Part shown: piece by piece, positions 1 to 8,333 of the stretch | Position numbering within the stretch: position 1 is the first letter of the stretch | Layout of the letters: each line of letters starts with the position of its first letter | Source: Aneurinibacillus uraniidurans | GTDB lineage: Bacteria > Bacillota > Bacilli > Aneurinibacillales > Aneurinibacillaceae | Length of the DNA: 64,000 nucleotides | Direction: 5' to 3' | Assembly (NCBI RefSeq): GCF_028471905.1 | Contig: NZ_CP116902.1 | Coordinates: forward strand, 2,454,501 to 2,518,500 | Made by a program: the position numbers and the translations under genes | Notes under the pieces: model-generated | Database searches by the model: none | Seen by the model: the letters and a program-made list of their open reading frames with translations, nothing else | What the model was told of the DNA's origin: nothing

Positions 1-344
1 GTAATATTTACATCTGTATGCCCACTGTTTGTAAGCTCGGTACAACAAGCCGCGCCTACCCAGTTTCCGAACTCAGAAAAAGCACTCCATCCCATGTCAT
101 CAATCTCAAGAATTTCCATACCACCATACATTTTACCAATAATGGCACAAACCGTAGCGGTTGACATCCCCATGATTAGTTCTGCCTTAATAGACCCTGT
201 TACCCCAACAATGACAGATACTTGCCCGGATAGTACGGGATTTACCTGTAATGTCGGTTTACCAGGGTTAACTTTCATACCAAGATGATTTTCCAGGACG
301 CTACGTGTCCCAAGCAAAATGGCATTAACTTGATTTGCTTGCAT
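1..344 (-). CDS. cheX: Chemotaxis protein CheX (partial, 3' end outside window)
   Basis: The visible N-terminal 114 residues begin MQANQVNAILLGTRSVLE and match the CheX/CheC-type phosphatase fold, which removes phosphate from CheY-P. A conserved segment reads WSAFSEFGNWVGAA, where the E-x2-N pair corresponds to the catalytic Glu/Asn of this family. The ATG at 344 follows a purine-rich GGAGGGCGGGGA site. It lies 36 bp downstream of cheY on the same strand, so the two are probably co-transcribed and act as response regulator plus phosphatase. The C-terminus lies beyond position 1. Confidence is limited by truncation. Confidence 0.82.
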   Translation of the reverse strand, partial: MQANQVNAILLGTRSVLENHLGMKVNPGKPTLQVNPVLSGQVSVIVGVTGSIKAELIMGMSTATVCAIIGKMYGGMEILEIDDMGWSAFSEFGNWVGAACCTELTNSGHTDVNI

Positions 345-380
345 ACTCCCCGCCCTCCACCTGTTTCTCTTTACAACATA

Positions 381-743
381 TTAACCAAGCACTTTTTTGA
401 TTGCTTCAATAACGCGGTCTTCCTGGAACGGCTTCACAATAAAGTCACGTGCACCGGCCTGAATGGCCTGTACAACCATGTTCTGTTGACCCATCGCAGA
501 ACACATAATAATTTTAGCGTTCGGGTCCAATGCGCGAATTTCTTTTACCGCTTCGATTCCATCCATCTCTGGCATTGTAATATCCATCGTTACCAAATCA
601 GGCGTAACCTGCTTGTATTTCTCAACTGCTTCTAGGCCATTCGCTGCTTCTTCCGCTACTGTATATCCATGCTTTGTAAGAAATCCTTTAATCATCATTC
701 GCATGAATGATGCATCATCCACAATCATAACTCGTTTACTCAT
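381..743 (-). CDS. cheY: CheY-like single-domain response regulator
   Basis: This 120-residue protein is one receiver domain with no output domain. The acidic pocket is D9/D10, the phospho-acceptor is D54 (in VTMDITMPEMDG), the switch position is S82 (MCSAMG) and the conserved lysine is K104 (IVKPF). These are all the residues needed for Mg2+-dependent phosphorylation. By family role it carries the chemotaxis signal from CheA to the flagellar motor, although CheY-like regulators of this type can serve other outputs. The start at 743 follows GAGGAGGAA. The gene is transcribed ahead of cheX from a recognisable sigma-A promoter at 833-861. Confidence 0.93.
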   Translation of the reverse strand: MSKRVMIVDDASFMRMMIKGFLTKHGYTVAEEAANGLEAVEKYKQVTPDLVTMDITMPEMDGIEAVKEIRALDPNAKIIMCSAMGQQNMVVQAIQAGARDFIVKPFQEDRVIEAIKKVLG

Positions 744-797
744 CCGTGTTCCTCCTCATTCTCTGCCTAATTTATATACCAATAAGAATAGTTAGCG

Positions 798-865
798 TCT
801 GTTGAAAAGGTATCTAATCACTCCACTAGGAGATTATACCTATTATTTCCCATTTTTTCAACAGA
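798..865 (-). promoter_or_regulatory. Sigma-A promoter of cheY-cheX inside an inverted repeat
   Basis: On the minus strand TTGAAA (861-856) and TATAAT (838-833) are separated by 17 bp, close to the sigma-A consensus. The region is bounded by an 11-bp inverted repeat, TCTGTTGAAAA at 798-808 and TTTTCAACAGA at 855-865. One copy of the repeat contains the -35 box and the other lies just downstream of the start of transcription, an arrangement that could serve a looping or paired repressor. Confidence 0.6.
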
Positions 866-1019
866 AACTGGATAAAAAATTATCTTTTATTACTTCAGTA
901 TGATGACTTTTACTGGTTTGGTCAATAACCAATCGATGAAAAAATTAGCACCCATACTGCAGTATCTGGCGGATATACTACATGTACGCCCCGAAAAAAC
1001 CTGGAGGTGACCGTAAGTA

Positions 1020-1223
1020 ATGACCAATAATCACGACCTATTCAGGAACAAACGTGACTTTGCCCGTGCTGAGTTTGCAACTGAGTTATACAAGCCACCG
1101 GGAAAACCGCGTGCTCGTGAAGCTCATACGCAGACAAATCAGGATACACCACGCAATGCCGGGTTTAAAAATGTAAAGGTTCCTTTTCAGCAGAAGGCTG
1201 GTCTACCAGGAAACCGGGCATAA
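1020..1223 (+). CDS. Small basic hypothetical protein (67 aa)
   Basis: This is a 67-residue, hydrophilic, Arg/Lys-rich protein with no hydrophobic core, which suggests a disordered or nucleic-acid-associated protein. A clear GGAGGTGA site lies 9 bp before the ATG and a hairpin terminator follows the stop, so it looks like a real gene. The RAEFATELYKPP stretch is loosely like the EFA-E-L segment of minor small acid-soluble spore proteins, but I cannot place it in a family. Its neighbours are cheY, divergent on the other side, and repeat copy 1 downstream. Confidence 0.55.
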   Translation: MTNNHDLFRNKRDFARAEFATELYKPPGKPRAREAHTQTNQDTPRNAGFKNVKVPFQQKAGLPGNRA

Positions 1224-1230
1224 AATACAT

Positions 1231-1269
1231 GAGGCTGTCTCAAAAGCTAGAATGAGGCAGCCTCTTCTT
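1231..1269 (+). terminator. Rho-independent terminator after the 67-aa gene
   Basis: GAGGCTG and CAGCCTC arms, extended by CTCA/TGAG inside, form a stem at 1231-1264 followed by a T-rich tail (TTCTT). It directly follows the stop at 1223 and directly precedes repeat copy 1. Confidence 0.7.
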
Positions 1270-1525
1270 GGTGAAAGTTTTTCCCAAAGTATGGTGGAGG
1301 AGTGGGATCGGGTGGGGCCTCGTCACTTCGGTATGCTCGCTACGAAGTAGGAACTTTCCGCTTCAGGTGCCAGATGAACTCGCCCACAAAAGAGAACCCA
1401 CGATGTATTTACATCGAAGGATTGTGGGCAAAAACCCGTTCACCTGACCCCTTCCGCTGGGGATCGCATACAGGCGTTCCGTTGCCCCACCCGATCCCAC
1501 TCCTAACACACTTTGAGTAAACACC
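1270..1525 (+). repeat. Long-hairpin repeat, copy 1 (GGTG-type ends)
   Basis: This 256-bp element is one long imperfect hairpin. The outer arms at about 1285-1317 and 1485-1515 pair through GGATCGGGTGGGG and CCCCACCCGATCC. Inner conserved blocks are CCGCTTCAGG, CTCGCCCACAAAAGAGA, GGATTGTGGGCAAAA and CCTTCCGCTGGGG. It is about 90 percent identical by eye to copy 2 (57170-57421). The similarity to copy 2 continues for roughly 80 bp downstream (to about 1600), almost to the mnmM stop codon. The open frames crossing it are by-products of composition. Function and mobilising enzyme are unknown. Confidence 0.85.
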
Positions 1526-1612
1526 ATCAAGTAATATCAAGATGCTGAGCTTCGCTATGCAGGTAAAAATAAGGAAGCAAGTTTCCAAAAACCAGTTGCG
1601 ATCGAATACATT

Positions 1613-2197
1613 CTATTTTTTTTCGATCGCAATAATATAAGGTGGTCGATTGTCCGGGTTGATGTAATCGTAACGCAGAACAAGATATTCTGTGATCGGC
1701 AACGACTGTGCATATGCCTCGATCTGTGCCGCTTCCTCCTCACCACCATCGTGTCCGCGATAAATGACAAGTACAATCATGCCCCCGCGTACAAGCTTCT
1801 CACGTGCAGCCTGTATAGCTGTAAGAGTCGATTCAGCCTGTGTAATCATGGTTTTGTCCGAGCCCGGCAGATAGCCAAGATTAAATACAACAGCCTGTAC
1901 TTCCTCTTTAATATGAACGATCTCCGTATGTGAAGCATGATACAGACGTACTTGCTTCTCAACCCCTGCCGTAGCAAGCCTGTCTGCTGTCGCAGCCACC
2001 GCTTGTTCCTGCACATCATAAGCATATACGAGGCCATTCTCGCCAACCAGTTGAGCTAAAAATAGCGTATCATATCCGTTCCCTGCTGTCGCATCGACAA
2101 CTGTATCGCCTGGTCGCACACGTCCTGCAAGTAGATGATGAGCTACTTCTGTAATACGGGGCAGCCGCTCCCGCCGCTCCTCTATTTTCTGTTTCAT
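1613..2197 (-). CDS. mnmM: Class I SAM-dependent methyltransferase, MnmM (YtqB) family
   Basis: This 194-residue protein has a Rossmann methyltransferase core. SAM motif I is DATAGNGYDT (residues 35-44), followed by FNLGYLPGSD (about 105-114) and YRGHDGGEEE. These fit the YtqB/MnmM family, which methylates the wobble-uridine side chain in tRNA (nm5s2U to mnm5s2U) in bacteria lacking the MnmC methyl domain. Older annotation calls it an rRNA methylase. The length is full for the family. The ATG overlaps the stop of the upstream MBL hydrolase by 4 bp, so the two are translationally coupled. Repeat copy 1 begins just past the 3' end. Confidence 0.78.
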   Translation of the reverse strand: MKQKIEERRERLPRITEVAHHLLAGRVRPGDTVVDATAGNGYDTLFLAQLVGENGLVYAYDVQEQAVAATADRLATAGVEKQVRLYHASHTEIVHIKEEVQAVVFNLGYLPGSDKTMITQAESTLTAIQAAREKLVRGGMIVLVIYRGHDGGEEEAAQIEAYAQSLPITEYLVLRYDYINPDNRPPYIIAIEKK

Positions 2198-2931
2198 AGT
2201 TCGATCACCTGTCCAATTTCAGCTAGTTCCCATACACCACTGTATCCGCCGGAGGCTGCGTCCTGTCTGTATTGCTCCCGTTCGACATCAGGCGACTGGT
2301 GCGTAATCAATAACCGTTTTGCCTTAATCTGCGCAGCCACCATAGCAGCTTCCTGCGCCGATAGATGACTGCGTTTGCCTGTCGGTACCCGATCAGTCGT
2401 AAACGTTCCCTCACAAATAAACAAATCACAGCCATGGGCAAATTCCCAATTCGTATCCGGACCGGAATCAGCCCCATATACAATCGTATGTGTGCCGTCC
2501 GTTATATGCATCGCATGACAAAGCGGTGGATGTGCAGTCTGGTAAAACGTAATCTCTACACCTGCGGCACGAATTGTCTGTCCCTGCCCGACCACATACA
2601 GACGGGTATAGTTCTGGTACGTCATTTTCTCGGCCCATGATTTGGGCTCAGCTGGCCCATATACAGGAAGTACCTGATTTCCTCGGCCCATAATCGATGC
2701 CATCAGCAAACCATATTGCACAATTGGCATATCACACACATGATCATGATGGTAATGAGACAGTAGTACAGCATCTAGTTCTTCTATTCGTATGTAATTC
2801 ATAAGTTTGGCATAAACGCCACTCCCGCAGTCGATCAGCAGCTTGCCACTTCCCGTATCAAGCAGGTAGCCTGCTGTCGCTCCATTCGGGCCGGGGGCAG
2901 GCGATTGACAGCCTAGAACAGTCAGCTTCAT
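2194..2931 (-). CDS. MBL-fold metallohydrolase (YhfI/RNase Z-like)
   Basis: The protein is 245 residues from the ATG at 2931, which has AAAGGAGG 8 bp upstream. An upstream in-frame ATG at 2979 lacks a site and falls in the korB terminator. The metal-binding motif HYHHDH is at residues 59-64, and further ligands are visible as GADSGPD and the late LLITHQSPD. The architecture is that of small metallo-beta-lactamase-fold hydrolases near RNase Z/YhfI; the substrate cannot be told. It is coupled to mnmM by a 4-bp overlap. No gene-specific promoter was recognised between it and the korB terminator. Confidence 0.8.
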   Translation of the reverse strand: MKLTVLGCQSPAPGPNGATAGYLLDTGSGKLLIDCGSGVYAKLMNYIRIEELDAVLLSHYHHDHVCDMPIVQYGLLMASIMGRGNQVLPVYGPAEPKSWAEKMTYQNYTRLYVVGQGQTIRAAGVEITFYQTAHPPLCHAMHITDGTHTIVYGADSGPDTNWEFAHGCDLFICEGTFTTDRVPTGKRSHLSAQEAAMVAAQIKAKRLLITHQSPDVEREQYRQDAASGGYSGVWELAEIGQVIEL

Positions 2932-2970
2932 GTTGATCCTCCTTTCAAACCATTTCTTCTTTATGATAAC

Positions 2971-3007
2971 AAAAAACACCGATCCCTCAAAATGAGGAAT
3001 CGGTGTT
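2971..3007 (-). terminator. Terminator of korA-korB
   Basis: A minus-strand stem AACACCGATTCCTCA / TGAGGGATCGGTGTT with a short loop is followed by a run of T. It lies directly after the korB stop at 3017. Confidence 0.85.
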
Positions 3008-3016
3008 GCTGTTTTC

Positions 3017-3883
3017 TTACATGAATTCAGCCATAAGCTTCTGGAAGCGATCTTCCGTAAGCGTCAGATCTTGTTTTACAAGACCTTCTTCGCGGAAGCC
3101 TGGTACGAGTGCTTCATATGGCTTACGCTCAGTGTTTTGATAGATCAGGCCATTTACGAGACCTTCTGTTTCCATCAGGATACGCATTGCCGCAATGCGG
3201 TCATGTGCATCGTAGCCTTCAACGTCACTCAGGTTTTTCACATGTTCTTTGAACCAGTCATATGTGTTTACTTTATTGAACGTTACACAAGGACTGAATA
3301 CGTTAACGAGAGAGAAACCTTCGTGCTGAATCGCTTGCTCAATCAAGCTAGTCATGCCTTTAAGGTCGCTTGACAATGTTTGCCCAACGAATGTAGCACC
3401 AGCCGCAATTGCCAGCTCAAGTGCATGCATCGGACGCTCAATAGAACCTTTTGGCGTAGATTTCGTAACAAATCCCTCTTCAGAACGAGGAGATGTTTGG
3501 CCTTTTGTCAGACCATAAATATGGTTATCCATAACAATGTACGTAATGTTCATGTTACGGCGAATCGCATGAATCGTATGGCTCATACCGATCGCGAAGC
3601 CATCGCCGTCCCCACCGGATGCGATAACAGCCAGCTCGCGGTTTGCCATTTTAACACCCTGTGCAATCGGAAGGGAACGGCCATGTATACCGTGCACACC
3701 GTATGCATTGATGTAGCCCGAAATACGTCCTGAACAACCGATACCAGAAATAACAGCAAGGTTCTCAGGCTCTAGACCCACATTCGCAGCAGCACGCTGA
3801 ATCGCTGCCTGCACGGAGAAGTCTCCACATCCCGGGCACCAGTTCGGTTTTACGCTATTGCGGAAGTCTTTAAACGTTGCCAT
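3017..3883 (-). CDS. korB: 2-oxoacid:ferredoxin oxidoreductase, beta subunit
   Basis: This is the thiamine-diphosphate-binding subunit, 288 residues. The cysteine motif NWCPGCGDF is at residues 14-22, the TPP/Mg motif starts GDGDG at 91-95, and MDNHIYGLTKGQ follows. With KorA it oxidatively decarboxylates a 2-oxoacid (2-oxoglutarate in most two-subunit enzymes) to the acyl-CoA, reducing ferredoxin. The ATG at 3883 is 1 bp after the korA stop and its AAGGAGC site lies inside the last korA codons, so expression is coupled. A longer frame starting at 3940 is less likely because it would overlap korA and has no site. Confidence 0.9.
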   Translation of the reverse strand: MATFKDFRNSVKPNWCPGCGDFSVQAAIQRAAANVGLEPENLAVISGIGCSGRISGYINAYGVHGIHGRSLPIAQGVKMANRELAVIASGGDGDGFAIGMSHTIHAIRRNMNITYIVMDNHIYGLTKGQTSPRSEEGFVTKSTPKGSIERPMHALELAIAAGATFVGQTLSSDLKGMTSLIEQAIQHEGFSLVNVFSPCVTFNKVNTYDWFKEHVKNLSDVEGYDAHDRIAAMRILMETEGLVNGLIYQNTERKPYEALVPGFREEGLVKQDLTLTEDRFQKLMAEFM

Positions 3884-3884
3884 A

Positions 3885-5621
3885 TTAGAACAGCTCCTTG
3901 CATTTATTATAGATCTCACCAGGCAGGAATGGGTTACCATCGTATTTCAGAATGCTTTCGATCTTCTCTGCCATTCCTACGTGCAGCTTGATCTGGTCAG
4001 TCAGTTGGCCAGTTGCATTATGCTCAATGACGATAACTTTTTTCGCTTTTGCCATCAGTTCTTTCATTTCTTGAGCCGGGAACGGATGGATCAGACGAAC
4101 GTGAGCTTGGTTTACTTTTTTGCCATCAGCTTCGAGGCGTTCTTTTGCTTCAGTAATTGTACCGCGTATACCGCCCATACCTACTACAAGCACATCCGCT
4201 TCTTCATGAGCGGCTTCTTTCCAAACTGGAGTATCCACTTTAAGGTTATCAAGTTTGCGGAAACGTTTGTCCATTTGTTTTGTCCGGATGATCGGATCTT
4301 CTGTCGGACGACCTGTTTCGTTATGCTCAACACCTGTTACGTGGTGAATGCCGTATTTTTGGCCTGGAATCACACGTGGTGATACCCCATCTTCTGTTAC
4401 TTCATAACGCTTGAACATTTCAGCATCTGATTCTGGAAGTTCTTGTCCGCCCATGAATTTACCACGGCGAATTTGAACACGGTTCATGTCGAACGGCTCA
4501 GATGTTTGCTTACCAAGAGAAAGCTGCAGGTCTGTCAGCAAAATAACTGGAACTTGGTATTCCTCTGCAATGTTGAATGCTTCTACTGCATCGTAGAACG
4601 CTTCTTCTACTGTACTTGGAGCAAGTACCACTTTCGGAATCTCACCGTGTGTGTTGTAGATCATCGCATTTACGTCAGATTGTTCTTGTTTTGTTGGCAT
4701 ACCTGTAGATGGGCCGCCACGTTGTGTATTTACGATCACAAGTGGTGTTTCTGTAATCCCTGCAAGACCGATTGCTTCTGCCATCAGAGACAGACCAGGA
4801 CCTGCGGATGCTGTCAGTGTACGAACACCGCCATAGTTACCGCCGATTGCCATTGTTACCGCAGCAATCTCATCTTCTGTCTGGATAACTGTACCGCCAA
4901 ACTCTGGCAGCTTCTTAACAAGGTATTCCATAACTTCAGAAGCCGGTGTGATCGGGTATGCCGGCATGAAACGACAGCCTGCTGCGAGCGCACCCATTGC
5001 GATTGCATCGTTACCGATCATGAACAGACGTTGTTTGCCATCTGCTGGCTCTAAACGCAGTTCTTCAATCGGACCGCCTGCTTCTTTATTTACGAATTCA
5101 GCCCCGCGTGAGATGGCTTCCATATTTTTCTCAACAACTTTGGCGCCTTTCTTGCCAAAGATTTCTTCTACTACATTTTTAAATGATTCAACTGGCAGTC
5201 CGAGCAGTGCAGTAGATGCCCCGATCGCTACCATGTTTTTCATAAGAGATGTTCCAAGCTCTTCTGCAATCTCTGTGAACGGAACTGCGAACAGACGCGC
5301 ACTTGATCCTTCCGGCGCTTTCGGGCCGAATTTTGCATCTGCAATGATAACACCACTTTTACCCAATTCTGGGCTGTTTACATCAATGGTTTCTTGGTCA
5401 AATGCCACGAGGATGTCGAGAGAATCCGCAATCCCCTGTGCTGGCTTTGTGCTTACACGAATTTTATTATTCGTATGTCCACCTTTAATGCGGGAAGAGA
5501 AGTGACGATATCCATACAGATAATAACCAAGACGGTTCAGCGCGATTGCGAAAATCTCGCCCGTACTGTCAATCCCTTCACCTTGTTGTCCTCCAACTTT
5601 CCAAGAAAGTTGACTAATCAT
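3885..5621 (-). CDS. korA: 2-oxoacid:ferredoxin oxidoreductase, fused gamma-alpha subunit
   Basis: This protein of about 578 residues fuses a gamma domain (residues 1 to about 190, with GGQQGEG at 10-16) to an alpha domain beginning near residue 200 (RFMPAYPITPASEVMEYL). It is the partner of KorB. This two-subunit form lacks a separate delta (ferredoxin-like) subunit, so electrons must go to a free ferredoxin. I chose the ATG at 5621, preceded by AAGGGGTGGAG; an in-frame GTG at 5630 overlaps that site. The leader contains two palindromes that may be regulatory. Substrate specificity (2-oxoglutarate versus others) is inferred from family. Confidence 0.9.
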   Translation of the reverse strand: MISQLSWKVGGQQGEGIDSTGEIFAIALNRLGYYLYGYRHFSSRIKGGHTNNKIRVSTKPAQGIADSLDILVAFDQETIDVNSPELGKSGVIIADAKFGPKAPEGSSARLFAVPFTEIAEELGTSLMKNMVAIGASTALLGLPVESFKNVVEEIFGKKGAKVVEKNMEAISRGAEFVNKEAGGPIEELRLEPADGKQRLFMIGNDAIAMGALAAGCRFMPAYPITPASEVMEYLVKKLPEFGGTVIQTEDEIAAVTMAIGGNYGGVRTLTASAGPGLSLMAEAIGLAGITETPLVIVNTQRGGPSTGMPTKQEQSDVNAMIYNTHGEIPKVVLAPSTVEEAFYDAVEAFNIAEEYQVPVILLTDLQLSLGKQTSEPFDMNRVQIRRGKFMGGQELPESDAEMFKRYEVTEDGVSPRVIPGQKYGIHHVTGVEHNETGRPTEDPIIRTKQMDKRFRKLDNLKVDTPVWKEAAHEEADVLVVGMGGIRGTITEAKERLEADGKKVNQAHVRLIHPFPAQEMKELMAKAKKVIVIEHNATGQLTDQIKLHVGMAEKIESILKYDGNPFLPGEIYNKCKELF

Positions 5622-6164
5622 GAACTCCACCCCTTCAAGACGATAGATTGCTCGCTCTTTTCAGCTGAAAAGTGTATCAATTTTTAAACAGATACACTAC
5701 AGTGTTGAGCCTCTTCCAAGCAAATAGGTCACGAACTATATGTATCTATTTAAAAATATGAACAAATTGTGTACTTCAAACTTTCCTCATTGTAGTCCTC
5801 TACGTAGTAAATTTCAACCCTTACATTAATTTTTCTTTCAGAAATTCCACATTCGCACAGAGATAAAATAAATGACCCCTTTTTTTCTTCTCCCCTTGCT
5901 ACATCAACATTTATCATTGTTGTATAACAACTTCTCACCCTGTTTTAGTACATTCCATTTTATTGTGTACGCAATCACTTGGTTTTATAATCCAATCTCT
6001 CTATACTTTTTGACCATTTCTTCACATTTTGATGGTGAGCTTGTTTTTGAAACACATGATTTTTGGAAATAAAACAGCAGAAAAAACGGTAAAACAGAAA
6101 AACACCTTTTCATTCTTTTCGAATAAAAAGGTGTTATTTTCCTAAAATATGTTTCAAACCTCTG
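5622..6164. other. Intergenic region between spoVS and korA with two palindromes
   Basis: No supported gene. Near korA there is a perfect 16-bp palindrome CTTTTCAGCTGAAAAG (5657-5672), overlapping by 2 bases an inverted repeat AGTGTATC-N12-GATACACT (5671-5698). Both would sit in the korA leader or promoter. The rest (about 5700-6090) is AT-rich with scattered short open frames on both strands and no convincing ribosome binding site. The spoVS terminator fills the left-hand 6092-6135. Confidence 0.5.
6092..6135 (-). terminator. Terminator of spoVS
   Basis: Minus-strand stem AACACCTTTT / AAAAGGTGTT (plus coordinates 6101-6110 and 6126-6135) followed by TTTCTGTTTT. Confidence 0.75.
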
Positions 6165-6425
6165 TTATCTAGGTTCAACAATCAGCTTAATTGCGGTCCG
6201 TTCTTCCCCTTCTATCATGATATCCGTAAAAGCTGGAATGCAGATTAAATCAACACCACTTGGCGCTACAAATCCTCGTGCAATTGCAACAGCTTTGATT
6301 GCCTGATTAAGTGCCCCAGCGCCAATAGCCTGCAGTTCCGCAGCCCCACGTTCTCGAAGAACGCCAGCTAAAGCACCAGCAACGGAGTTCGGATTCGACT
6401 TTGCTGAAACTTTTAATACTTCCAT
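6165..6425 (-). CDS. spoVS: Stage V sporulation protein S
   Basis: The 86 residues match SpoVS across the whole length (MEVLKVSAKSNPNSVAGALA at the start, GEERTAIKLIVEP at the end). SpoVS is an Alba-like small protein that affects septation and coat assembly in sporulating Bacillales. GGAGG lies 8 bp before the ATG. It follows rny on the same strand, as in Bacillus, but ymdB, which separates them in B. subtilis, is absent. A strong terminator lies between rny and spoVS, and a possible sigma-H promoter is at 6468-6497, so spoVS is likely transcribed on its own. Confidence 0.95.
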   Translation of the reverse strand: MEVLKVSAKSNPNSVAGALAGVLRERGAAELQAIGAGALNQAIKAVAIARGFVAPSGVDLICIPAFTDIMIEGEERTAIKLIVEPR

Positions 6426-6467
6426 CTTGTGACCTCCTTGGATCGATTGATCATTATCACCACTACT

Positions 6468-6497
6468 TTATTCACAGCATGTAAAAATCATTCCATT
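6468..6497 (-). promoter_or_regulatory. Possible sigma-H promoter of spoVS
   Basis: On the minus strand AATGGAATG and TGTGAATAA are separated by 12 bp, resembling the sigma-H pattern (RnAGGAwww, 11-12 bp, RnnGAATww) with mismatches in both boxes. spoVS is sigma-H dependent in B. subtilis, which is the main reason to consider it. Confidence 0.35.
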
Positions 6498-6530
6498 CTT
6501 CCTACCAATCAACACCTGATCTAGAAGGGA

Positions 6531-6571
6531 GAAAAATAAAAGGAGCTTCCGTATCGTAATACGGAAGCTCC
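6531..6571 (-). terminator. Terminator of rny
   Basis: Perfect 13-bp stem GGAGCTTCCGTAT / ATACGGAAGCTCC with a 4-base loop (6542-6571), followed on the minus strand by TTTTATTTTT. Confidence 0.9.
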
Positions 6572-6578
6572 TGCTCTT

Positions 6579-8120
6579 TTATTTCGCATATTCAACTGCT
6601 CGTGTTTCCCGAATGACGGTTACTTTAATATGTCCCGGGTAATCAAGCTCATTTTCGATTTTTTTGGTGATATCTCGCGCCAGTCTATGGGCGGCAAGAT
6701 CATCAACATGTTCCGGTTTTACCATAATGCGCACTTCACGACCTGCCTGAATCGCGTACGATTTCTCAACGCCCTCGAATGACTCGGAAATTTCTTCGAG
6801 TTTTTCCAGACGACGAATGTACGTTTCCAGCGTTTCGCGACGTGCACCCGGACGCGCAGCGGACAATGCATCTGCTGCTGCTACGAGCATCGCAATTACA
6901 GATGTCGGTTCACAGTCGCCATGGTGAGAGGCAATACTGTTAATTACAACCGGATTTTCTTTGTATTTCTTCGCTAATTCTACCCCAATCTCAACATGGG
7001 AACCTTCTACTTCATGGTCAATCGCCTTGCCGATGTCATGCAGGAGACCTGCACGCTTCGCAAGGATCTGGTCTTCTCCCAGCTCAGCTGCCATCAACCC
7101 GCACAAATGTGCGACCTCCATGGAATGTTTGAGCACATTCTGTCCGTAGCTTGTGCGGAACTTAAGTCGACCTAGAATCTTAATCAGGTCAGGGTGCAAG
7201 CCATGAATTCCCGTCTCAAAAGTAGCCTGCTCACCGTATTCGCGGATGCGTTCATCCACTTCACGGCGGGCTTTTTCCACCATTTCCTCAATACGGGCCG
7301 GATGAATACGCCCATCCGCCACCAGCTTCTCCAGCGCGGTTCGTGCGATTTCTCGACGAACGGGATCAAAACCGGATAAAATAACCGCTTCCGGTGTATC
7401 ATCAATGATTAAGTCGATACCTGTTAGCGTCTCAAGCGCCCGAATGTTGCGGCCTTCACGACCGATAATTCGACCTTTCATCTCATCATTTGGCAGGGAG
7501 ACAACGGAAACAGTCGTTTCTGCCACATGATCGGCAGCACAACGCTGGATTGCCGTTGTAATAATCTCACGTGCTTTCTTATCAGCCTCTTCTTTTGCTC
7601 GCTGTTCAATTTCTTTCGCAAGCATAGCGGCTTCATGTCGTACTTCGACTTCCACCTGCTGAAGAATAATCTCACGCGCTTCTTCCTGCGTCAAATTCGA
7701 GATGCGCTCTAATTCGGTAACCCGGGATGTGAGCAGCTCTTCTGCTTTCACATACATCTGGTTAATGGATTGTTCACGGCGCTCAAGTTCTACTTCCTTA
7801 CGCTCGTACTGCTCCATCTTCCGATCAAGAGACTCTTCTTTCTGAAGAAGACGTTTCTCTTGGCGCTGACTCTCATTCCGACGTTCCCGCAACTCTTTCT
7901 CAGCATCTGTTCGCAGCTTATGAACTTCGTCCTTCGCTTCGAGCACCTTTTCTTTACGAAGTGCTTCCGCTTCCTTCTCGGCATTCTCTACGATCTGACG
8001 AGCAGCCTCTTCAGCGCTCGAAATTTTTGCTTCGGCCAACGATTTACGAACAACGTAACCAATTCCCGCTCCGACCGCCAGAGATGCAAGTGCGATAAGA
8101 ATTACAATTCCTAGTGTCAT
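6579..8120 (-). CDS. rny: Ribonuclease Y
   Basis: The 513-residue membrane-anchored endoribonuclease starts mRNA decay. It has an N-terminal transmembrane helix (about residues 3-25), a long coiled coil rich in E/K/R (about 30-200), a KH RNA-binding domain ([16 protein letters not shown]) and an HD nuclease domain ([12 protein letters not shown]). The length is normal for the family (about 515-520). The start at 8120 has AGGAGGTGA 8 bp upstream; the reading frame continues further upstream to 8264 but without a site. It lies downstream of recX and upstream of spoVS. Confidence 0.95.
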   Translation of the reverse strand: MTLGIVILIALASLAVGAGIGYVVRKSLAEAKISSAEEAARQIVENAEKEAEALRKEKVLEAKDEVHKLRTDAEKELRERRNESQRQEKRLLQKEESLDRKMEQYERKEVELERREQSINQMYVKAEELLTSRVTELERISNLTQEEAREIILQQVEVEVRHEAAMLAKEIEQRAKEEADKKAREIITTAIQRCAADHVAETTVSVVSLPNDEMKGRIIGREGRNIRALETLTGIDLIIDDTPEAVILSGFDPVRREIARTALEKLVADGRIHPARIEEMVEKARREVDERIREYGEQATFETGIHGLHPDLIKILGRLKFRTSYGQNVLKHSMEVAHLCGLMAAELGEDQILAKRAGLLHDIGKAIDHEVEGSHVEIGVELAKKYKENPVVINSIASHHGDCEPTSVIAMLVAAADALSAARPGARRETLETYIRRLEKLEEISESFEGVEKSYAIQAGREVRIMVKPEHVDDLAAHRLARDITKKIENELDYPGHIKVTVIRETRAVEYAK

Positions 8121-8333
8121 TTTTTCTGTCACCTCCTTGCATCTGAGGTCTTGTTTTAATTGTTTACTTTTTACATTACAAGGTTCAGTAAAAACGAAAC
8201 CGTTCACACGGCTTCTGTGTGTTTTGTAAAACCTTATTGCAATCAGATGCATATCCGCCTTCAAGACAAATATACATTTTTATTTTGCCATCATGACGCA
8301 AGAATGTCAAGAATGGGCAAGAATACCCCTATT

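Noticed and set aside
1302-1520. 72-aa open frame inside repeat copy 1, and similar frames (60-140 aa) in the other copies
   Set aside because: Frames are open in several phases and both strands because the element is stop-poor. The phase of shared blocks is not kept between copies and no start with a good ribosome binding site recurs.
1270-1525. Repeats as intrinsic terminators only
   Set aside because: They are far too long, lack a T tail, and in copies 1 and 2 follow genes in which a normal terminator or a convergent gene already exists.
4443-5054. 203-aa plus-strand frame antisense to korA
   Set aside because: Cysteine-rich shadow of a conserved coding region; no start signal.
5750-5938. 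62-aa minus-strand frame between spoVS and korA
   Set aside because: GTG start without a ribosome binding site, in AT-rich DNA; no family.
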